The notes under the pieces: generated by a model | Databases searched by the model: none | What the model was told of the DNA's origin: nothing | Seen by the model: the letters and a program-made list of their open reading frames with translations, nothing else | Assembly (NCBI GenBank): GCA_027943335.1 | Contig: BSBK01000761.1 | Location: 539,001 to 603,000 of the forward strand | Reading direction: 5' to 3' | DNA length: 64,000 nucleotides | Origin: Chamaecyparis obtusa | Lineage: Eukaryota > Streptophyta > Pinopsida > Cupressales > Cupressaceae | Part shown: positions 1 to 12,199 of the stretch, in pieces | How positions within the stretch are numbered: the first letter of the stretch is position 1 | How the letters are laid out: each line of letters starts with the position of its first letter | Position numbers and translations under genes: made by a program

Positions 1-130
1 ATAGGCACCAGTATCGCACGATACTGGGCAAAATATCGCACGATACCGGGTGAAGTATCGCGCAGCCTAAGGTATATCGCCCCGCTATAGGGAGAAGTAT
101 CGTGCGATACTTCTCTAAAAAAATAGTATC
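1..130. repeat. TATCG palindrome array A
   Basis: At least six copies of a TATCGc/t core lie in 130 bases. Several form palindromes: positions 11-24 and 33-46 are GTATCG-like arms around CA, and 92-115 has two 11-base arms (GAGAAGTATCG and its complement) around a central TG. The array lies just upstream of the plant-mobile-domain gene. Function unknown. Confidence 0.75.
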
Positions 131-277
131 GCCCAAGTTAGAAATTTGATATTTGACGCATTTTTGAGCAAAAATGACATGGGTCTAGACAATGTTACGT
201 TTTAGAGATGGTTTATACTGATTTTTAGACATCCATCATGATATGTGCTAACAACTGGCTTAGTTTTTGGCTTGCAG

Positions 278-2120
278 GAGGTCTTTCCGGCGCTGATCAT
301 CAGAGCGCCGAAGGTGACTTGGTTTCGGTGTGTCCGAGATCTGGATGATTCGGGCAATGCCGGCAATGCCGATATCAGGGCCATAGGATTCCGGTATTTA
401 TTGAGATATCCTTACATCAGAGCTGACCATGGGTTGTTGACTACTCTTGCCGAGAGATGGCATAGTGAGCACAACACCTTCCACCTGCCTACCAGAGAGG
501 CATCCATTACTCTGGAGGATGTTTACAGGATCCTACGAGTGCCATGCCATGGCGAGCCTGTGAGTATAATCATGTTTTGAGATATAATCATAAATGTAAT
601 ATTTTCATATGATGAAAACTGACATGATTTGTTTGTTGGCACAGGTGTACTATGATCAGGATGCCACTGAGGGGCGCCGACTGATCCAGGAGATGTTCCA
701 TGATGTTACTATTTTGGACAGGCATGTCAGCTGGGAGAGGCTAATAGATGACTTTGGCAGAGATTATCCAGTGCCATGCATAGTGGCATCTATCATTTCG
801 CAGATCCTGATGACTGACCGCAGTCAGAAGGGTTTCCCACTTGGATGGGCTAGATTACTGGTGGATTTGGTAGGCAGGCCTTGTCGGATGGCATGGGATC
901 CTGCCATATTGGCAGAGATGTATCACGAGCTACATGAGATAGTATACAAGGACGGTCGGACTTGGGCTTGCGGTGCCATCCTGGCACAGGTGTGGGCTTG
1001 GGAGCACATCGCTGTGGTGCGCCCCAGAGTTCAGCCGAGGGAGAGGAGGTACCCCTTTATATACAGGTACCTAGGATTCATATCACATGCCCATACTAGG
1101 GATGTGACATATTATAGGAGGATCCTAGATGAGATAGCCTCTTTCACATGGAGGCCATACAGGGAGGTGGAGGTCTGGGGAGATGCAGCCGATGAGCTGA
1201 GCTATATGATGTGCACTCGGCCACTAGTAGGTCAATATGCCGAGATAGTGGAGAGATTTTGTATTACTTCGGTGTGGCAACAGTTTGAGAGGCAACAGCG
1301 AGTCTCGACAAAGACTACTACATATGCCAGGGCTAGGGATGAGGAGGGGCATGGGTGGCTACCCATGTTAGACTATCAGCAAGCTGTCGCAGAGATGACG
1401 AGTATCAGGAGCGAGCCCTGGGAGTATTTCTCAGATGTGGCAAATGCGGGGGCCGATGCAGCATACAGGGCAGAGCAGTGGAGGGTGCCATTCCCTCGAT
1501 TTACAATACCAGATGCACAGGTACCAGCACAGGGAGGAGACAAAGGAGATGACGGGGGGGATGGAGGAGACGGAGGGGACAGAGGGGATGGAGGAGATGG
1601 CAGAGATGGTGGGAGGGGGAGAGGGAGGAGGATGGAGAGAGGGGAGGGATCTAGATCAGGTGATCGGAAATGGTCATGGGGACAGAGATTAGCGACGCTT
1701 GAGGATGAGGCGAGACCAGCTCATCGGCAGGCAGAGGCACAGCAGGACCAGCCTGCGGGTGGAGATGATCTGAGAGCGAGGATATAGGCTCTCGAGGCTG
1801 AGATGCAGCAACTCCAGATTACTATAACAGTGAGAGATCAGCAGTTACTAGATCTGAGAGTGGAGCGAGATCAGCAGATAGCCGATCTTAGGGCAGAGAT
1901 AGCACGTCGAGAGGCGATGGCACAGGCAGATGTGCTAGAGATCTGACGGGAGTCAGCGAGAGCAGCATATTATCACGGACTCTACTTTCAAGCTGTTCCA
2001 GAGGGTGAGAGAGCACCATCATATTCTCAGAGGGTAGGGGTATCAGATGCGATACTTGATAGGAGAGCCATGCCTCCTCCACCACCACGAGCTCCTCACG
2101 AGGGTGGTAGCGAGTCCTAG
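278..2120 (+). pseudogene. Plant mobile domain (PMD, MAIN-like) gene carried antisense in the Tat element; two nonsense codons
   Basis: The coding part starts after a splice acceptor (CTTGCAG, ending at 277), so an upstream exon probably lies outside the window. A second intron is 560-644 (GTGAGT to CACAG, phase 0) and joins GEP to VYYDQ in frame. Family hallmarks are LTTLAERWHSEHNTFHLPT followed by ITLEDVYRILRVP, and later HTRDVTYYRRILDEI with FTWRPYRE. The tail has a Gly/Asp/Arg-rich repeat (about 1534-1640), then a heptad-rich stretch (ALEAEMQQLQ...VRDQQLLDL) and a proline-rich end. In-frame TAG (1785) and TGA (1944) interrupt the tail; beyond them the same frame stays open to the stop at 2118-2120. 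Cellular PMD proteins such as MAIN and MAIL1 act in the nucleus in gene and transposon silencing; copies are also known in transposons. The role here is unknown. Less likely it is a functional gene ending at 1787. Confidence 0.8.
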
Positions 2121-3774
2121 GGTTAGGTCTTAGGTTGATAGATGTTTAGACATATCTTGAGACATTGATCCAAATTATGGGATCCCATATTGTATATTGT
2201 ATCATGACATTGATGTATATATGAGATTACTGGATGTTTGATTGTATCATGTGTTTATGTCTCTCTTGTGATGGATGTATCAGTTTATGTATATTGTCTT
2301 GTCATTTTGCTCAAAAATGCTTATGTACATGCTTATGTATGTTCTCTCTCATAGATGTATGTTTAATTCTCATGTGTATGATATAGACTCATGTTTCTGG
2401 AAATGACAGTTGTGATATAGATATGATGATATGATTAACCCCTTGTGATGAACAAGAACAGGTTCGAGATGAAAAAGACAAGGAGTGAAAGACATGATCA
2501 AGAAGAAGGAAAGGTGAGCGCAATCGACTGACAGGTCCATGTAAGATGAAAAGGAGAGCTCTCTCCATATGCAAGAAATGCAAAACTAGACTATCATGAC
2601 CCTAAAAATGCAAGCTACTATGAGAGTGGTTGACTTGCAAGGTCACAATGCTTATAGACATCTAATTATCATCATCGAGCGTTATTGGTAGCGTCGTAAG
2701 ATCATACAATGCACACTAGCATAGCTATGTGGATATGAATATGATCTCTATCAGATAGATATGTGAGAATCTCACCTAGGCATCAAAGACATATAGGTCA
2801 AGATGACTAGTGCAGTGAGATTACCTAAGTTTGATATGGCAAGATTATGCTTGTATCAAGACACATGAAAGTCAGGATAACTAGAAGCATGCACTCGCAT
2901 AAAATAGTCAAGGATAATACCTTGTCAATCCATAGTGTCAAGTAGGACCAACATAAATGCTCATGACAGTTAGGATCAACAAACTATACCCACAAGCAGA
3001 TAAAGAAATAAAACATATTCTCATGCCCTCAGTCTTCTAGCTATGCATCATCGAAAACTTCTCAGGGAGAGACCACTCATCAAAGAAATCCTCATAGACA
3101 GCACACAAAGAAAATAAAGGCAACATATCTCAACGAGTTGATTGTTTAAGTGCGTGTGTGTTGGTCATAGAGTCAAACTCTAGTTATCACATCTACAAAT
3201 GATAAATATTGCATCATACTTAAACTGTTGGGTAAGACATCTGATAAGTGTTAAGAAACACTTGACGCAAGGGTAGTGTTGAAAAACACTATTTTGGGGT
3301 GGTGTTGAAAAACACCTATTGTGAAATGCCCCAAGAGACAAACGCACCTAAAGGACCAATGCGAACAGTTATGCCCCCTAGACAAAGACAAAGACCAATT
3401 CCAGACTAAGCTAAATAAGGTCAAGGCATCATGGAAAGTGGCTAGGTGTCGAGGATGCATGCTAAAAGACAAGGGTGCAAAGGCCTCAAGTAGCGCCTGT
3501 TTTCAGGTTTTCACCACTTGGAATCTTTTTTCATTTTCTCATTTTTTTGGATTTTTTCTTGTTTTTGTATTTTTGCTACCAAGGCGCCTGTTTCGAGGTT
3601 CTCACCAAGGCACTTTTTCTATTTTTTTGGAATTTTTAAACTTTTGATTTTTTTGTATTTTTTCATGACTGTATATGCTTTTTAGGATTTTTTCAGCATC
3701 ATATATCAATTTTTTTGGTATTTTTTTAGGATCAATAAATATGTACAAAGGATGCCCCCAGACAGAAATGGGCA
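2121..3774. other. Non-coding spacer of the Tat element
   Basis: This stretch separates the converging 3' ends of the antisense PMD gene (+) and integrase (-). No credible coding sequence is seen. It contains T-rich runs (about 3510-3730) and a short repeated phrase (gtgttgaaaaacac at about 3275 and 3302). It probably holds the 3' UTRs of both transcripts. Confidence 0.6.
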
Positions 3775-4935
3775 TCAAGGATAGAACTTCTTGAGGTGCA
3801 CAATGTTGATGGGATCAGGGAGCTGTTCTCCATCGGGATCTGACAGTAAATACGCACCGGTACCAAAAGCAGCTGTGATGACATATGGTCCAAGCCAGTT
3901 AGGTTCAAACTTGCCCTTTTGTTCTCTGTTTTGTTGGTTCTTAGGGTTCTCTCGCAAAACAAGATCACCTATTTGAAATTCTCTAGGGTGAACCTTCTGG
4001 TTGAATGCCTTGGACATACGCTTCTGATACACTCTCATATGATCAAAGGAAGCCTTACGCTTCTCATCTAGAAGTTCTAGTTCCTGTAACCTCATGGCGT
4101 GGTAACCCTCATCTATAATCAAACCTTTGAGTGAGACTCTAAGTGATGGTATCTCAACTTCTAAAGGCAATACTGCTTCAGCACCATAGGTAAGGGCAAA
4201 AGGCATGGCTCCTGTAGGTGTGTGAATGCTTGTTCTGTAAGCCCATAGTGCCGGATTGATTTGCAAGTGTCAATCCCTACCATTCTTGTGCACTGTCCTA
4301 TGAAGAATTTTAAGAATAGTTTTATTAGAGGCTTTTGCCTGTCCGTTTCCCTGTGGAAAATAGATGGAGGACCAATGTTGCTTGATTTTAAACTTTTTGC
4401 ATAAATGCTTTAGGTCCTTAATCTTGAATTGACCTCCGTTATCAGTGATAATCTCAGAAGGCACTCCAAATCGGCAAATAATATGATTCAAGATGAACAA
4501 CGAGATAGTCTTCCCTGAAGCAACAGAAAGTGGCACAGCTTCCACCCATTTTGTGAAGTAGTCAGTGGCAGTAATAATGAACTTATGTCATCCTGATGAG
4601 TTGGGATGAATCTGCCCAACTAGATCAAAGGCCCAGCGCTGAAATGGCCAATGAGAAACAGAAGGGATCAGCTCCCTACCTGGAGCATGAATCAGGTTTC
4701 CATGTTTCTAAAAATTTTCACATGACTTAGCAAAGGCTACTGCATCTATCTGCATTGTGGGCCAATAATATCCCGCCCTAAGCAACCTTCGGGCCATGGC
4801 AAGACCATTAGAATGTCCACCACAAATGCCCTCGTGAATGTCAACTAATGCTTGGTCAGATTCCTCCTTTTCCAAGCACCTAAGGAGTGTCCCATCTAAA
4901 CCCCTCTTATATAAATCACCAGAGATAAGGGTGTG
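3775..4935 (-). pseudogene. Integrase of the Tat element (broken)
   Basis: The order matches Ty3/gypsy integrase: an N-terminal zinc-binding HHCC module (HEGICGGH, then CENF.KHGN), a DDE core (AFDLVG; ITDNGGQF; QGNGQAKASNK) and a C-terminal chromatin-side region ending IVHLKKFYP. Integrase would join element cDNA to chromosomal DNA. Three in-frame stops interrupt it: TAG at 4708-4710, TGA at 4588-4590 and TGA at 4270-4272, the last where GRDWHL is expected. Two key residues are lost: the catalytic Glu of QGNGQAE is Lys, and the second Cys of the zinc module is Phe. The frame is otherwise continuous with the upstream second RNase H from about 5430. Confidence 0.85.
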
Positions 4936-5624
4936 TCAAGAGGCATTACGGATGAGGTTTCGACGTTCAGAATGGTTGAATGTGTCGGGGATGATGCCAT
5001 CACGAAGATATGAATAGATAGCACCATATCGGGAAGACTCATGTGTGACAATGGTACAAATGACATGGCTTTCAAACGAGTCAAAGATGGGATGGTGTAG
5101 CTCTTCCACCAGGAATTCAAATCTTGATTCATGTGTCTCCAACTGAAGAAGTGAAGCTAATGTGGCCATGGCATCTTCAGCTTTGTTCTCTGTCCTAGGG
5201 ATCTGTTGAAACGTCACAAAGGTAAAGTAATGTTTCAATGAGTCAACCATCTTTTTGTAGGGTATCAATTTATCATCCTTGGTTTGATACTCCTCATTGA
5301 CTTGGTTGATGATTAACTGGGAATCCCCAAAGACATGTAACTCTGTGATGTTCCATTCTATAGTCATTCTCAAGCCATTGGTTAAAGCTTCATATTCTGC
5401 AATATTATTCGTACATGGGAATAAAGTTTGTAAGACTTTGGAATATTGTACCCATGTGGAGAAACAAATAATACTCCAGCACCTGATCCATTTTGCATGC
5501 GGGAACCATTAAAGAACATTTTCCAAGTTTGAGTAGTGATATACAAGATGTGTTCATCTGGGAATTCCACTTGAACAGGCATACTATCCTGAATTGGGAA
5601 ATCAGCTAATTGGTCAGCAATAGC
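4936..5624 (-). pseudogene. Second (archaeal-type) RNase H of the Tat element, frameshifted
   Basis: The domain reads WKMFFNGSRMQNGSGAGV, then NNIAEYEALTNGLRM, VFGDSQLIINQV and a C-terminal ENKAEDAMATLAS. This is the RVT_3-type RNase H found as an extra domain in Tat elements. The first catalytic Asp, expected in FDGS, is Asn here. The reading frame shifts by one base near 5425-5440, between the FFNGS half and the AEYEAL half. The segment ends in an in-frame TGA at 4936-4938 where Arg is expected (NASRHTL). The domain would remove RNA from RNA-DNA hybrids during reverse transcription. It is clearly inactive. Confidence 0.8.
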
Positions 5625-6107
5625 TTACCCTTTTATGGCCTTCCTTTCAATGTACTCTATGTCAAATTCAGTTAAGACCATCCATTTAGCAAGTCTACCT
5701 ATGAGGGCAGCCTTACTAAGCAAGTATTTAAGAGGATCAATTTTTGCAACCAAATGTATGGTATGAGCAAGCATATAGTGTCGCAACTTTTGAGAAGCAA
5801 ACACCACTGCAAGACAAGACTTCTCAATGTTATTGTAATTGATCTCATAGGAGACTAGAGTACGGCTGATATAGTATATGGCCTGTTCTTTCCCAGTATC
5901 ATCTAATTGAGCTAACAATGCCCCCAAGGAAGACTCTGTTGCTGAAATGTATAGAATCAAAGGCTTCCCTATATTAGGAGGCATCAAAATTGGAGGATTA
6001 GCCAAATACTGTTTTATTTGATCAAGGCTTTTTTGGCAATCCTCATTCCATACACAAGAAGCACCTTTATGCAGCATCTTATTAGAGGGTTGTGCTCTAT
6101 CTGCCAG
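5625..6107 (-). pseudogene. RNase H (first) of the Tat element
   Basis: The segment begins LADRAQPSNKMLHKGASCVWNE and continues with TESSLGALLAQLD, YYISRTLVSYEINY, IEKSCLAVVFASQKLRHYML and LTEFDIEYI, the usual Ty3/gypsy RT-connection and RNase H order. It is in the same frame as the RT to its right and is separated from it by three stops at 6108-6146. It closes with TAA at 5625-5627 where Gln is expected (KGQAIADQ). Confidence 0.85.
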
Positions 6108-7061
6108 CTATGAGATAAACCTCCTAATTGACTGGAGTCATCCCTAAAGACTTCTCATCTGACTAATGTTTCTCGGAGGTGGCATGTCTAAAATTGCTTG
6201 GACCTTTTTGGGGTCAACCTCTATACCTTTTGCTGATATTATAAATCCTAAAAGTTTTCTCGAGGTGACACCAAATGTGCACTTCTTTGAATTCAATCTG
6301 AGTTGAAACTGTTCCATGTGATCTAGAATTACTTCCAGATCATCGAGGTGTGTGTCCCGTTTTCTTGATTTTTCCAGGGTATCATCCACATAATCTTCCA
6401 TGTTTTTGTGCATCATATCATGAAAGATAGTAGCCATAGCTCTTTGGTAGGTTGCTTCTGCATTCTTTAACCCAAATAGCATGACGTTCCAGCAATAGGT
6501 TCCCCATGCACATGTGAACGCTATTTTCTCTTGGTCTTCGGGAGCTATTTTAATTTGATTATATCCTGAGAAACCATCCATTAGAGAGTATACGTCATAG
6601 CCCGCTGTCATGTCCACTATCATGTCGATGTTTGGAAGTGGAAAATCATCCTTGGGGCATGCTTTGTTTAAATCTCTAAAATCTGTGCATACACGAATGG
6701 ACCCATCATGTTTGGAAACTGGTACTATGTTTGAGATCCATTCTACATAATCGATGGCTCTGATGAATCCAGCTCTCAAAAGTTTTTCTAATTCCGCTTT
6801 GACAAGGAGAGCTACATGTGGATGCATTTTTTTGAGTCTCTGTTTCACTGGTTTGACTCCTGGAGCTATGGATAAGTGATGCATTATAAGATTTGTGTCA
6901 AGCCTTGGCATGTCTGAATAGGTCCATGCAAAATTAATTTTCTTCTTTTGTAAGAATTGTATATATGCCTTGGTCTCTTCTTCTGATAAAGACTGAGCAA
7001 GATGAACTATTTGAGGAGTTTCTTCTGTGTTCAAATTGACTGGTTTTGTTGGCTCAATCAA
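6108..7061 (-). pseudogene. Reverse transcriptase of the Tat element
   Basis: RT motifs appear in order: GVKPVKQRLKKMHP, LLRAGFIRAI, WISNIVPVSKHDGSIRVC, DFRDLNKACPKDDFPLP, MDGFSGYNQI, CWNVMLFGLKNA and the catalytic YVDD box (EDYVDDTLEKS), then GFIISAKGIEVDPKKVQAI. It would copy element RNA into DNA. All catalytic Asp residues are present. The frame runs on from gag-protease, but ends in a cluster of three stops: TAG 6144, TGA 6138 and TAG 6108, at places where Gln, Arg and Gln are expected (LQGRLQSIRRFISQLAD). Confidence 0.9.
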
Positions 7062-7076
7062 TACTGATGATCTGTC

Positions 7077-8057
7077 TTAAAAAAAACTCGGCAAGTTATT
7101 AAGTACCACATCCTTAGGTGCCTCAAAGAGGTTTTCACCCTCGGATACGTCATTTCTTCTTACTATTTTTGGTTCTGATACCGCCACAAAGTGGTTTTCG
7201 CCATCAGACCTATTTTTCCTTTTTTCTTTCTCTTTTATTTTTAGACTAAGGTACTTAATATCAGGCTCCGTCATACTTGTTGTTGGTTCACTAGTGGAAG
7301 AAGCCACGGGTTCAAGAGCATTCAGATAGCAGGCAATTTCGTAATCATTCTGAAAAGTGAGGAATATAGACTCTTGATGGCGCTGAGACCAGTCAATTAG
7401 GTCATAGTGAACAAGGGATAGGTCAATGACTGGTTCAATATTATTTATGTGAAAGGTGTTATCTCTGGTGACCATACAATTGGGATTCATCAAGTCTTCT
7501 CCTAAGATACCTGAATTAGGACTCATCCTACCAAACGAAGCATTGTCCACTAAGGCAATTTGAGGAGTACAATCCTCTAGTCCTACACTAAGCTTGTTAG
7601 CCGCATCGGGTTGGGTACTATAAGCATGGACAACATCCATGTCCAAATCAACTGTTGCATCTGAAAGTGAGTCCCATTCATACTCATGGGAGTCTGTGTC
7701 TGAATCATCATTCGGGCCTCGTGATGTAGAAGCCTCAAGGTTAGGAAGGGTTTCCCCTTCTCTAGTGCTAGCATTGGTACTATCCGTCGCAACTAGGATA
7801 GCAACACTTTCCTTTATCGATCTAGCAGTCATATAGTCACTATCCGTCACAGCTGGGATAGTAGGACCGTCAATTATCAAATCTGTGGAATCTCCCCAAA
7901 GGAGATTTGTGGAAGGCACCCAATCATCAGACATGTCTTTTTGATTAGAAAGATCAGGTGTATAGTCTGAATCACTATCACTGTCCGTCGCAGCTGGGAC
8001 AAGGACACCTTTCTTCTTCTTATTTTCAAAACCTAAGCCAACTGTGGACTTGTTCTT
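7077..8057 (-). pseudogene. Acidic linker between protease and RT of the Tat polyprotein
   Basis: The 285 codons from 7934 are rich in Asp, Ser and Thr (for example SDTDSHEYEWDSLSDAT) and have no recognisable enzyme motif. The segment is in frame with the protease upstream and the RT downstream. It is bounded by a TGA at 8058-8060 and a TAA at 7077-7079. It contains IDLSLVHYDLIDWSQRHQES and ends with repeated SDGEN/SEGEN phrases. Spacers of this kind occur in plant Tat elements; function is not known. Confidence 0.65.
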
Positions 8058-9101
8058 TCATCCAAAAAGAGCATGGTCAAGAGGCTCAACTTTAGCATCC
8101 AGCCTATGGCTAAGGGGACCATATCCAAGATAACCCATATTCTTAACCAGTGTATACCCTCTCCCATAAGCTTTAGGTGAAGGAGCAAAGTTCTCGTTGT
8201 GTTTATATTTTTCCTCGTGATAGATCCAGTCCCTTACGACAACTTCCTCTTTCTCTTCCTGAATAGGAACCGAAGACTCAACAAATTTTCCAAATAATGT
8301 CATTGCTGATGACGAAGGTTTCATATTTGGTGATGGTCTCCCATAAGACCTAGGAGAGATTGGCATTTTTGTAAAAGAATCAATTTTATAATCTCCCATC
8401 CCAAGATCTATGGTCTTAAACTTATGCTTGCATTGTTCAAGTGAACTACTAGGACTGTCAGCTTCCCTATTCAAAGGTACATGTGATCCAGTAGAGATAT
8501 TATTAATGGACAAAGCACTATCTCCAGGTATGAAAATTTCGACACCATTATGGGGAAACTTAACACACTGGTGATACGTTGATGGGACTGCTTGCATTTC
8601 ATGAATCCATGGCCTACCTAGCAAAATGTTGTAGGCTAAAGGTCCAACATCAACAATTTGAAATAAGATATCCTTTTCTACTGGACCAATGCGAATAGGC
8701 AAAACGGACAATCCCTTAGAACTTCTTTCTGCTTCATCATATGCCTTGATTGTGATCTTTTTCCTTGTGTCAATGACATTCTCAGAATATCCTAGAGCCT
8801 TCAATAGACTCATGGTACAAATATTGAGCCCCGCACCCCCATCTATCAATACACGCCTGACACGGGTTTTATGAATCATGACTTTGATGTGTAAGGCCAA
8901 GTTATGTGGGTGACTGATGGATTTGTCATCTTCTTCTGAGAAGGTGAGGTAATGAGGGCTAGCCAAATGGTTGACCATATTTTGGAATTGATCAATATCT
9001 AAGTTGTTAGGGACACTGGCTACTCGCAAAGCGTCTTCGAGGACACGCTTATGCTTAGAGGACAATTCTAAAAATTCAAAAATAGATATCTGCGCAGGTG
9101 T
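8058..9101 (-). pseudogene. Retropepsin-type aspartic protease of the Tat element
   Basis: The catalytic loop reads RRVLIDGGAGLNICT, followed by LLKALGYS, ILFQIVDVGPLAYNILLGRPWIHEM and a flap-like region. DGG in place of D-S/T-G is common in plant gypsy proteases. It would cut the gag-pol polyprotein. The segment lies between TGA stops at 9102 (where Arg of LQRTPAQIS is expected) and 8058, with no frameshift. A G-patch-like phrase (GRGYTLVKNMGYLGYGPLS) lies near the C-terminus at about 8065-8170. Confidence 0.85.
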
Positions 9102-11465
9102 TCATTGTAATTGGTCAATAAGATTATAATTGGAATCAGGACCAATGGCAGATTTAGGAGGAACGCCCTTGGGTATGGACTGCTTAGACTTGCTAGTGCT
9201 AGGACCTCTGATAATAATGGGAGCTTGAGCCTGACCCCTAGTGACAGCATTGAGGGACTGGGGCATTCTTTGTGAGTGAGGACCTCTTATCACCACAATG
9301 GGTCTTTCATCAGTCATAGGAGTTGAGTCCACATCATATCCATAAGGATCTTTCCCTCTCATCATGTTGATGTTATCGTCAGCCACTTCAAGCATGTTAA
9401 TCACATTTTCAGCATTTGTGTATGTATAGTTGATAGCAGCCTTACCATGCTTGTTGTTAGAATTTTCCCCTTTTTCATATTTGGGCAAGGGTTCCTTAAA
9501 AGCCTTATGATCCGCATTAGTGGTTAAACCATCAACTTGTAATTGCCCACTTTCAATGAGGTCTTGGACAAGATGTTTAAGCCTAAAACAATTTTCGATA
9601 TCATGTCCAATTCCATTGTGGAAGACACAAAAGGCTTTCTCATCCCACCAATGAGGTTTAGGATCAGGTATGCGGTGCTTGGCAGGATCCTAAGGTTGCG
9701 CCAAATTATGAGCAATTAGTGTTTTGAAAATGTCGGCAGAGGAGTCTCCAAGTTTGGTGAATTGTCTCTTTTCCTTCTTGGGTTTCCCTTGATACTTTGA
9801 TTTATTCTCTTGTGGTCCTGAGGATGCTTGCAGCTTCATGGCTTGCACCGCATTGGAGAGATTAAGAACTCCTTCATTCTTAGGTTCTGGTGAGTCAACA
9901 ACTCTATCATTGACCACTTGTTTATTCTTGTTCCAATAGGAGTTCTTTTTGTCCTTATAACCATGATTGTTGTTGTTTTGGCCATTGTTGTTATCAGTTG
10001 ATTTAGCCAAAATTCCTTGTTCTTTTAGGACATCCTCTATGCGACATGCCACTTTGACCATGCTATCGAAAGAATTAAATGGTATCTTTCTTACCTCATA
10101 TCTTAATTCTGGCACTAAGTTACTCACAATGATGTCTATTCTTTCCTCCTCAGGAATTGTCCTGCGATATTTTGAGCACAAACGTCTCCATCTTTGTAGG
10201 AAAGTGACAAAAGATTCTCCTTGATTTTGTTTAAGCTTGCATAAATCAAGCATTGTGACCGACCTTGATAGATTATAAGCAAAATGCTGAACAAATCTTT
10301 GGACGAGTTCTTTAAATGACTTTACTGGAGGAGTAAGGTTGGTGAACCACTCCATGGCTTGGCCTTTGAGACTCCTTGGAAATAATCTCATCAAGTAGGA
10401 GTCTTCATGATGAAAAGAAAAGCTCATTATGTAGAACTATCGAACATGGTCATGAGGGTCACCAACACCATCATATTTGTCATAGGTTGGAAACTCAACT
10501 TTCTTAGGGAATTCAACCAACACCACACTCTTGTCAATCGGGTTGGGACATATGGAGTCCAAATTAAATGTGCTCTTAGGAGCCCTCATCCTGTCTATAT
10601 CCTTTTGCATTTGTAAGATCACCTCATCAGTTGAAGGGCTCTGTTTCTTGATCTTTTGGTTAACATCAAAATTATATGGAACTTTAGCGCCTTTGTTAAT
10701 AAGACTTTCCAAGAATTGATCTTTGTTTTGTTCCACATATTGCTCCACATATGCTTGAAAGGATGGTTCTTGTTGCATAGTCATGAAATCCATATGATCA
10801 AATTTAGCATAACTTCCTCCATGTTGTGATCCATGATGTGCTCGTTGGGAGGGTTGCTTTGAATGTCTATGAGATGACTGTCTCCTATGATGGTCATATC
10901 TCAAAATCCTTCTACCTCTAGGACTTGGGGATCGTGAGGGTGTCCTTGATCTTCTTCTAGGACTTGGTGAAGGGGTAGATGGGGGTGAGTTGGTCCCACT
11001 ATTGGTTCCCCTCCCGTTGAATCGGCTTTGGAGTTGTTGTGCGTAGAGTCTATCTTCTTCTTCTTGGGGGACTCTTTTTTTTATATCCAACAACGCACGT
11101 TCCTCTTCTTCTAGTTGTCTGAATTTTTCCTTTTTAGCAGCTTGTTCATCCAAATAGGCTTGCTTCTCCCTCTCAATGCTTCTCAATCTCGTATTTGCAT
11201 ATCGAGAGGTGTCTTTAAGTGGGGAGGATGGTCTCGAATGCCTTATTGCATTGGCTGCGTTTATGTGGTGATCACTAGATTTGTTGTTCTGGTCCTCGTG
11301 TTGTGACCCTGAATCTGAGTTAGCTTGCTTATGATGTCTCTCGGCTCATTGGTGAGCATCAAAATACCTCACGTTGTTGGGAGGTGACCCGGGTGGACTA
11401 GCATGAGAAGAACCACCGTACTCTCTTCTATGTCGTTGGAAGATATCCTCTAGAGTTTGATTCAT
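9102..11465 (-). pseudogene. Gag of the Tat element
   Basis: I place the start at the ATG at 11463-11465 (MNQTLEDIFQRH), in frame with the rest. A basic, Arg/Ser-rich stretch (RRRSRTPSRSPSPRGRR) follows a charged helical segment (EREKQAYLDEQAAKKEKF). The capsid-like core reads SFHHEDSYLMRLFPRSLKG, WFTNLTPP, LVQRFVQHFAYN and TFLQRWRRLCSKYR. A zinc-knuckle-like element follows (FCVFHNGIGHDIENC). Gag would package element RNA. In-frame stops are TGA 11346, TAG 10437, TAG 9690 and TGA 9102, each where Arg or Gln is expected, with no frameshift between them. Confidence 0.85.
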
Positions 11466-12199
11466 GGCTTCTCTTTGTTGTCAGGTGAAAGTGTAACTCA
11501 TGTCCATGCTTGATGAAAGTGGTACAAAAGAGGTGCTCACTTCACTAGGATTAGCTTCCGGATTAAAACAAACCTCAGATTCACTCTTAGGTGATTGATC
11601 AAAAAGGGGTCCTTTTCCCTTATGCTGTCGACGAGTCTTGACGGGTGGTAACTGGCTAAAGGAAACAGGGGGTCACTTCCCTTGATTGACTTGGTACCTT
11701 GTCATAACTGACATGAAATAAAGATACTCTCAATGATAAGGTGACCTCTCAAAGTGTCAGTGCCAAACTAGGATAATCAAAGTCCTCTATTGTCCAAAGA
11801 GAAATGAGAAGATAAAAAAAAGGGCTTTACCAACACTGTCAAAGAGGTGCTTCAAATCAAAGGGTGACTACCCTTGCACTTTTGAACCAGGAGGTTGGAC
11901 TAGGCCAAAATATGATTGAAATTGAGATTTAAATGAAAGCGATTTGGACAATAAGAGCACTAAAATTTTCCAAGAATGTAGTTAACAATCTTAGAGATGA
12001 ACCTTGGCACCGAGAATGACCTTCTAATTTGACAATTATTCCAAAGTGATTTCGTAAATCAGATGATGCTATCCCGGAGGACTAAAACCAAAAATTTAGA
12101 GGCAAGACAGGTCACAAACGTCAGAGCAAGAAGCCTACTCTAAGACCTAACCTGATTAACAGCAACTGAAACTGACCAAATTGCAAGCACGACAGAAAT
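11466..12199 (-). other. Tat 5' leader region
   Basis: This is upstream of gag on the minus strand and has no open frame I can support. It probably belongs to the untranslated leader between the primer-binding site and gag. I could not identify the primer-binding site. Confidence 0.5.

Noticed and set aside
609..644. ATG at 609 as start of the PMD gene
   Set aside because: It is inside the 560-644 intron; the family motif continues from the upstream exon.
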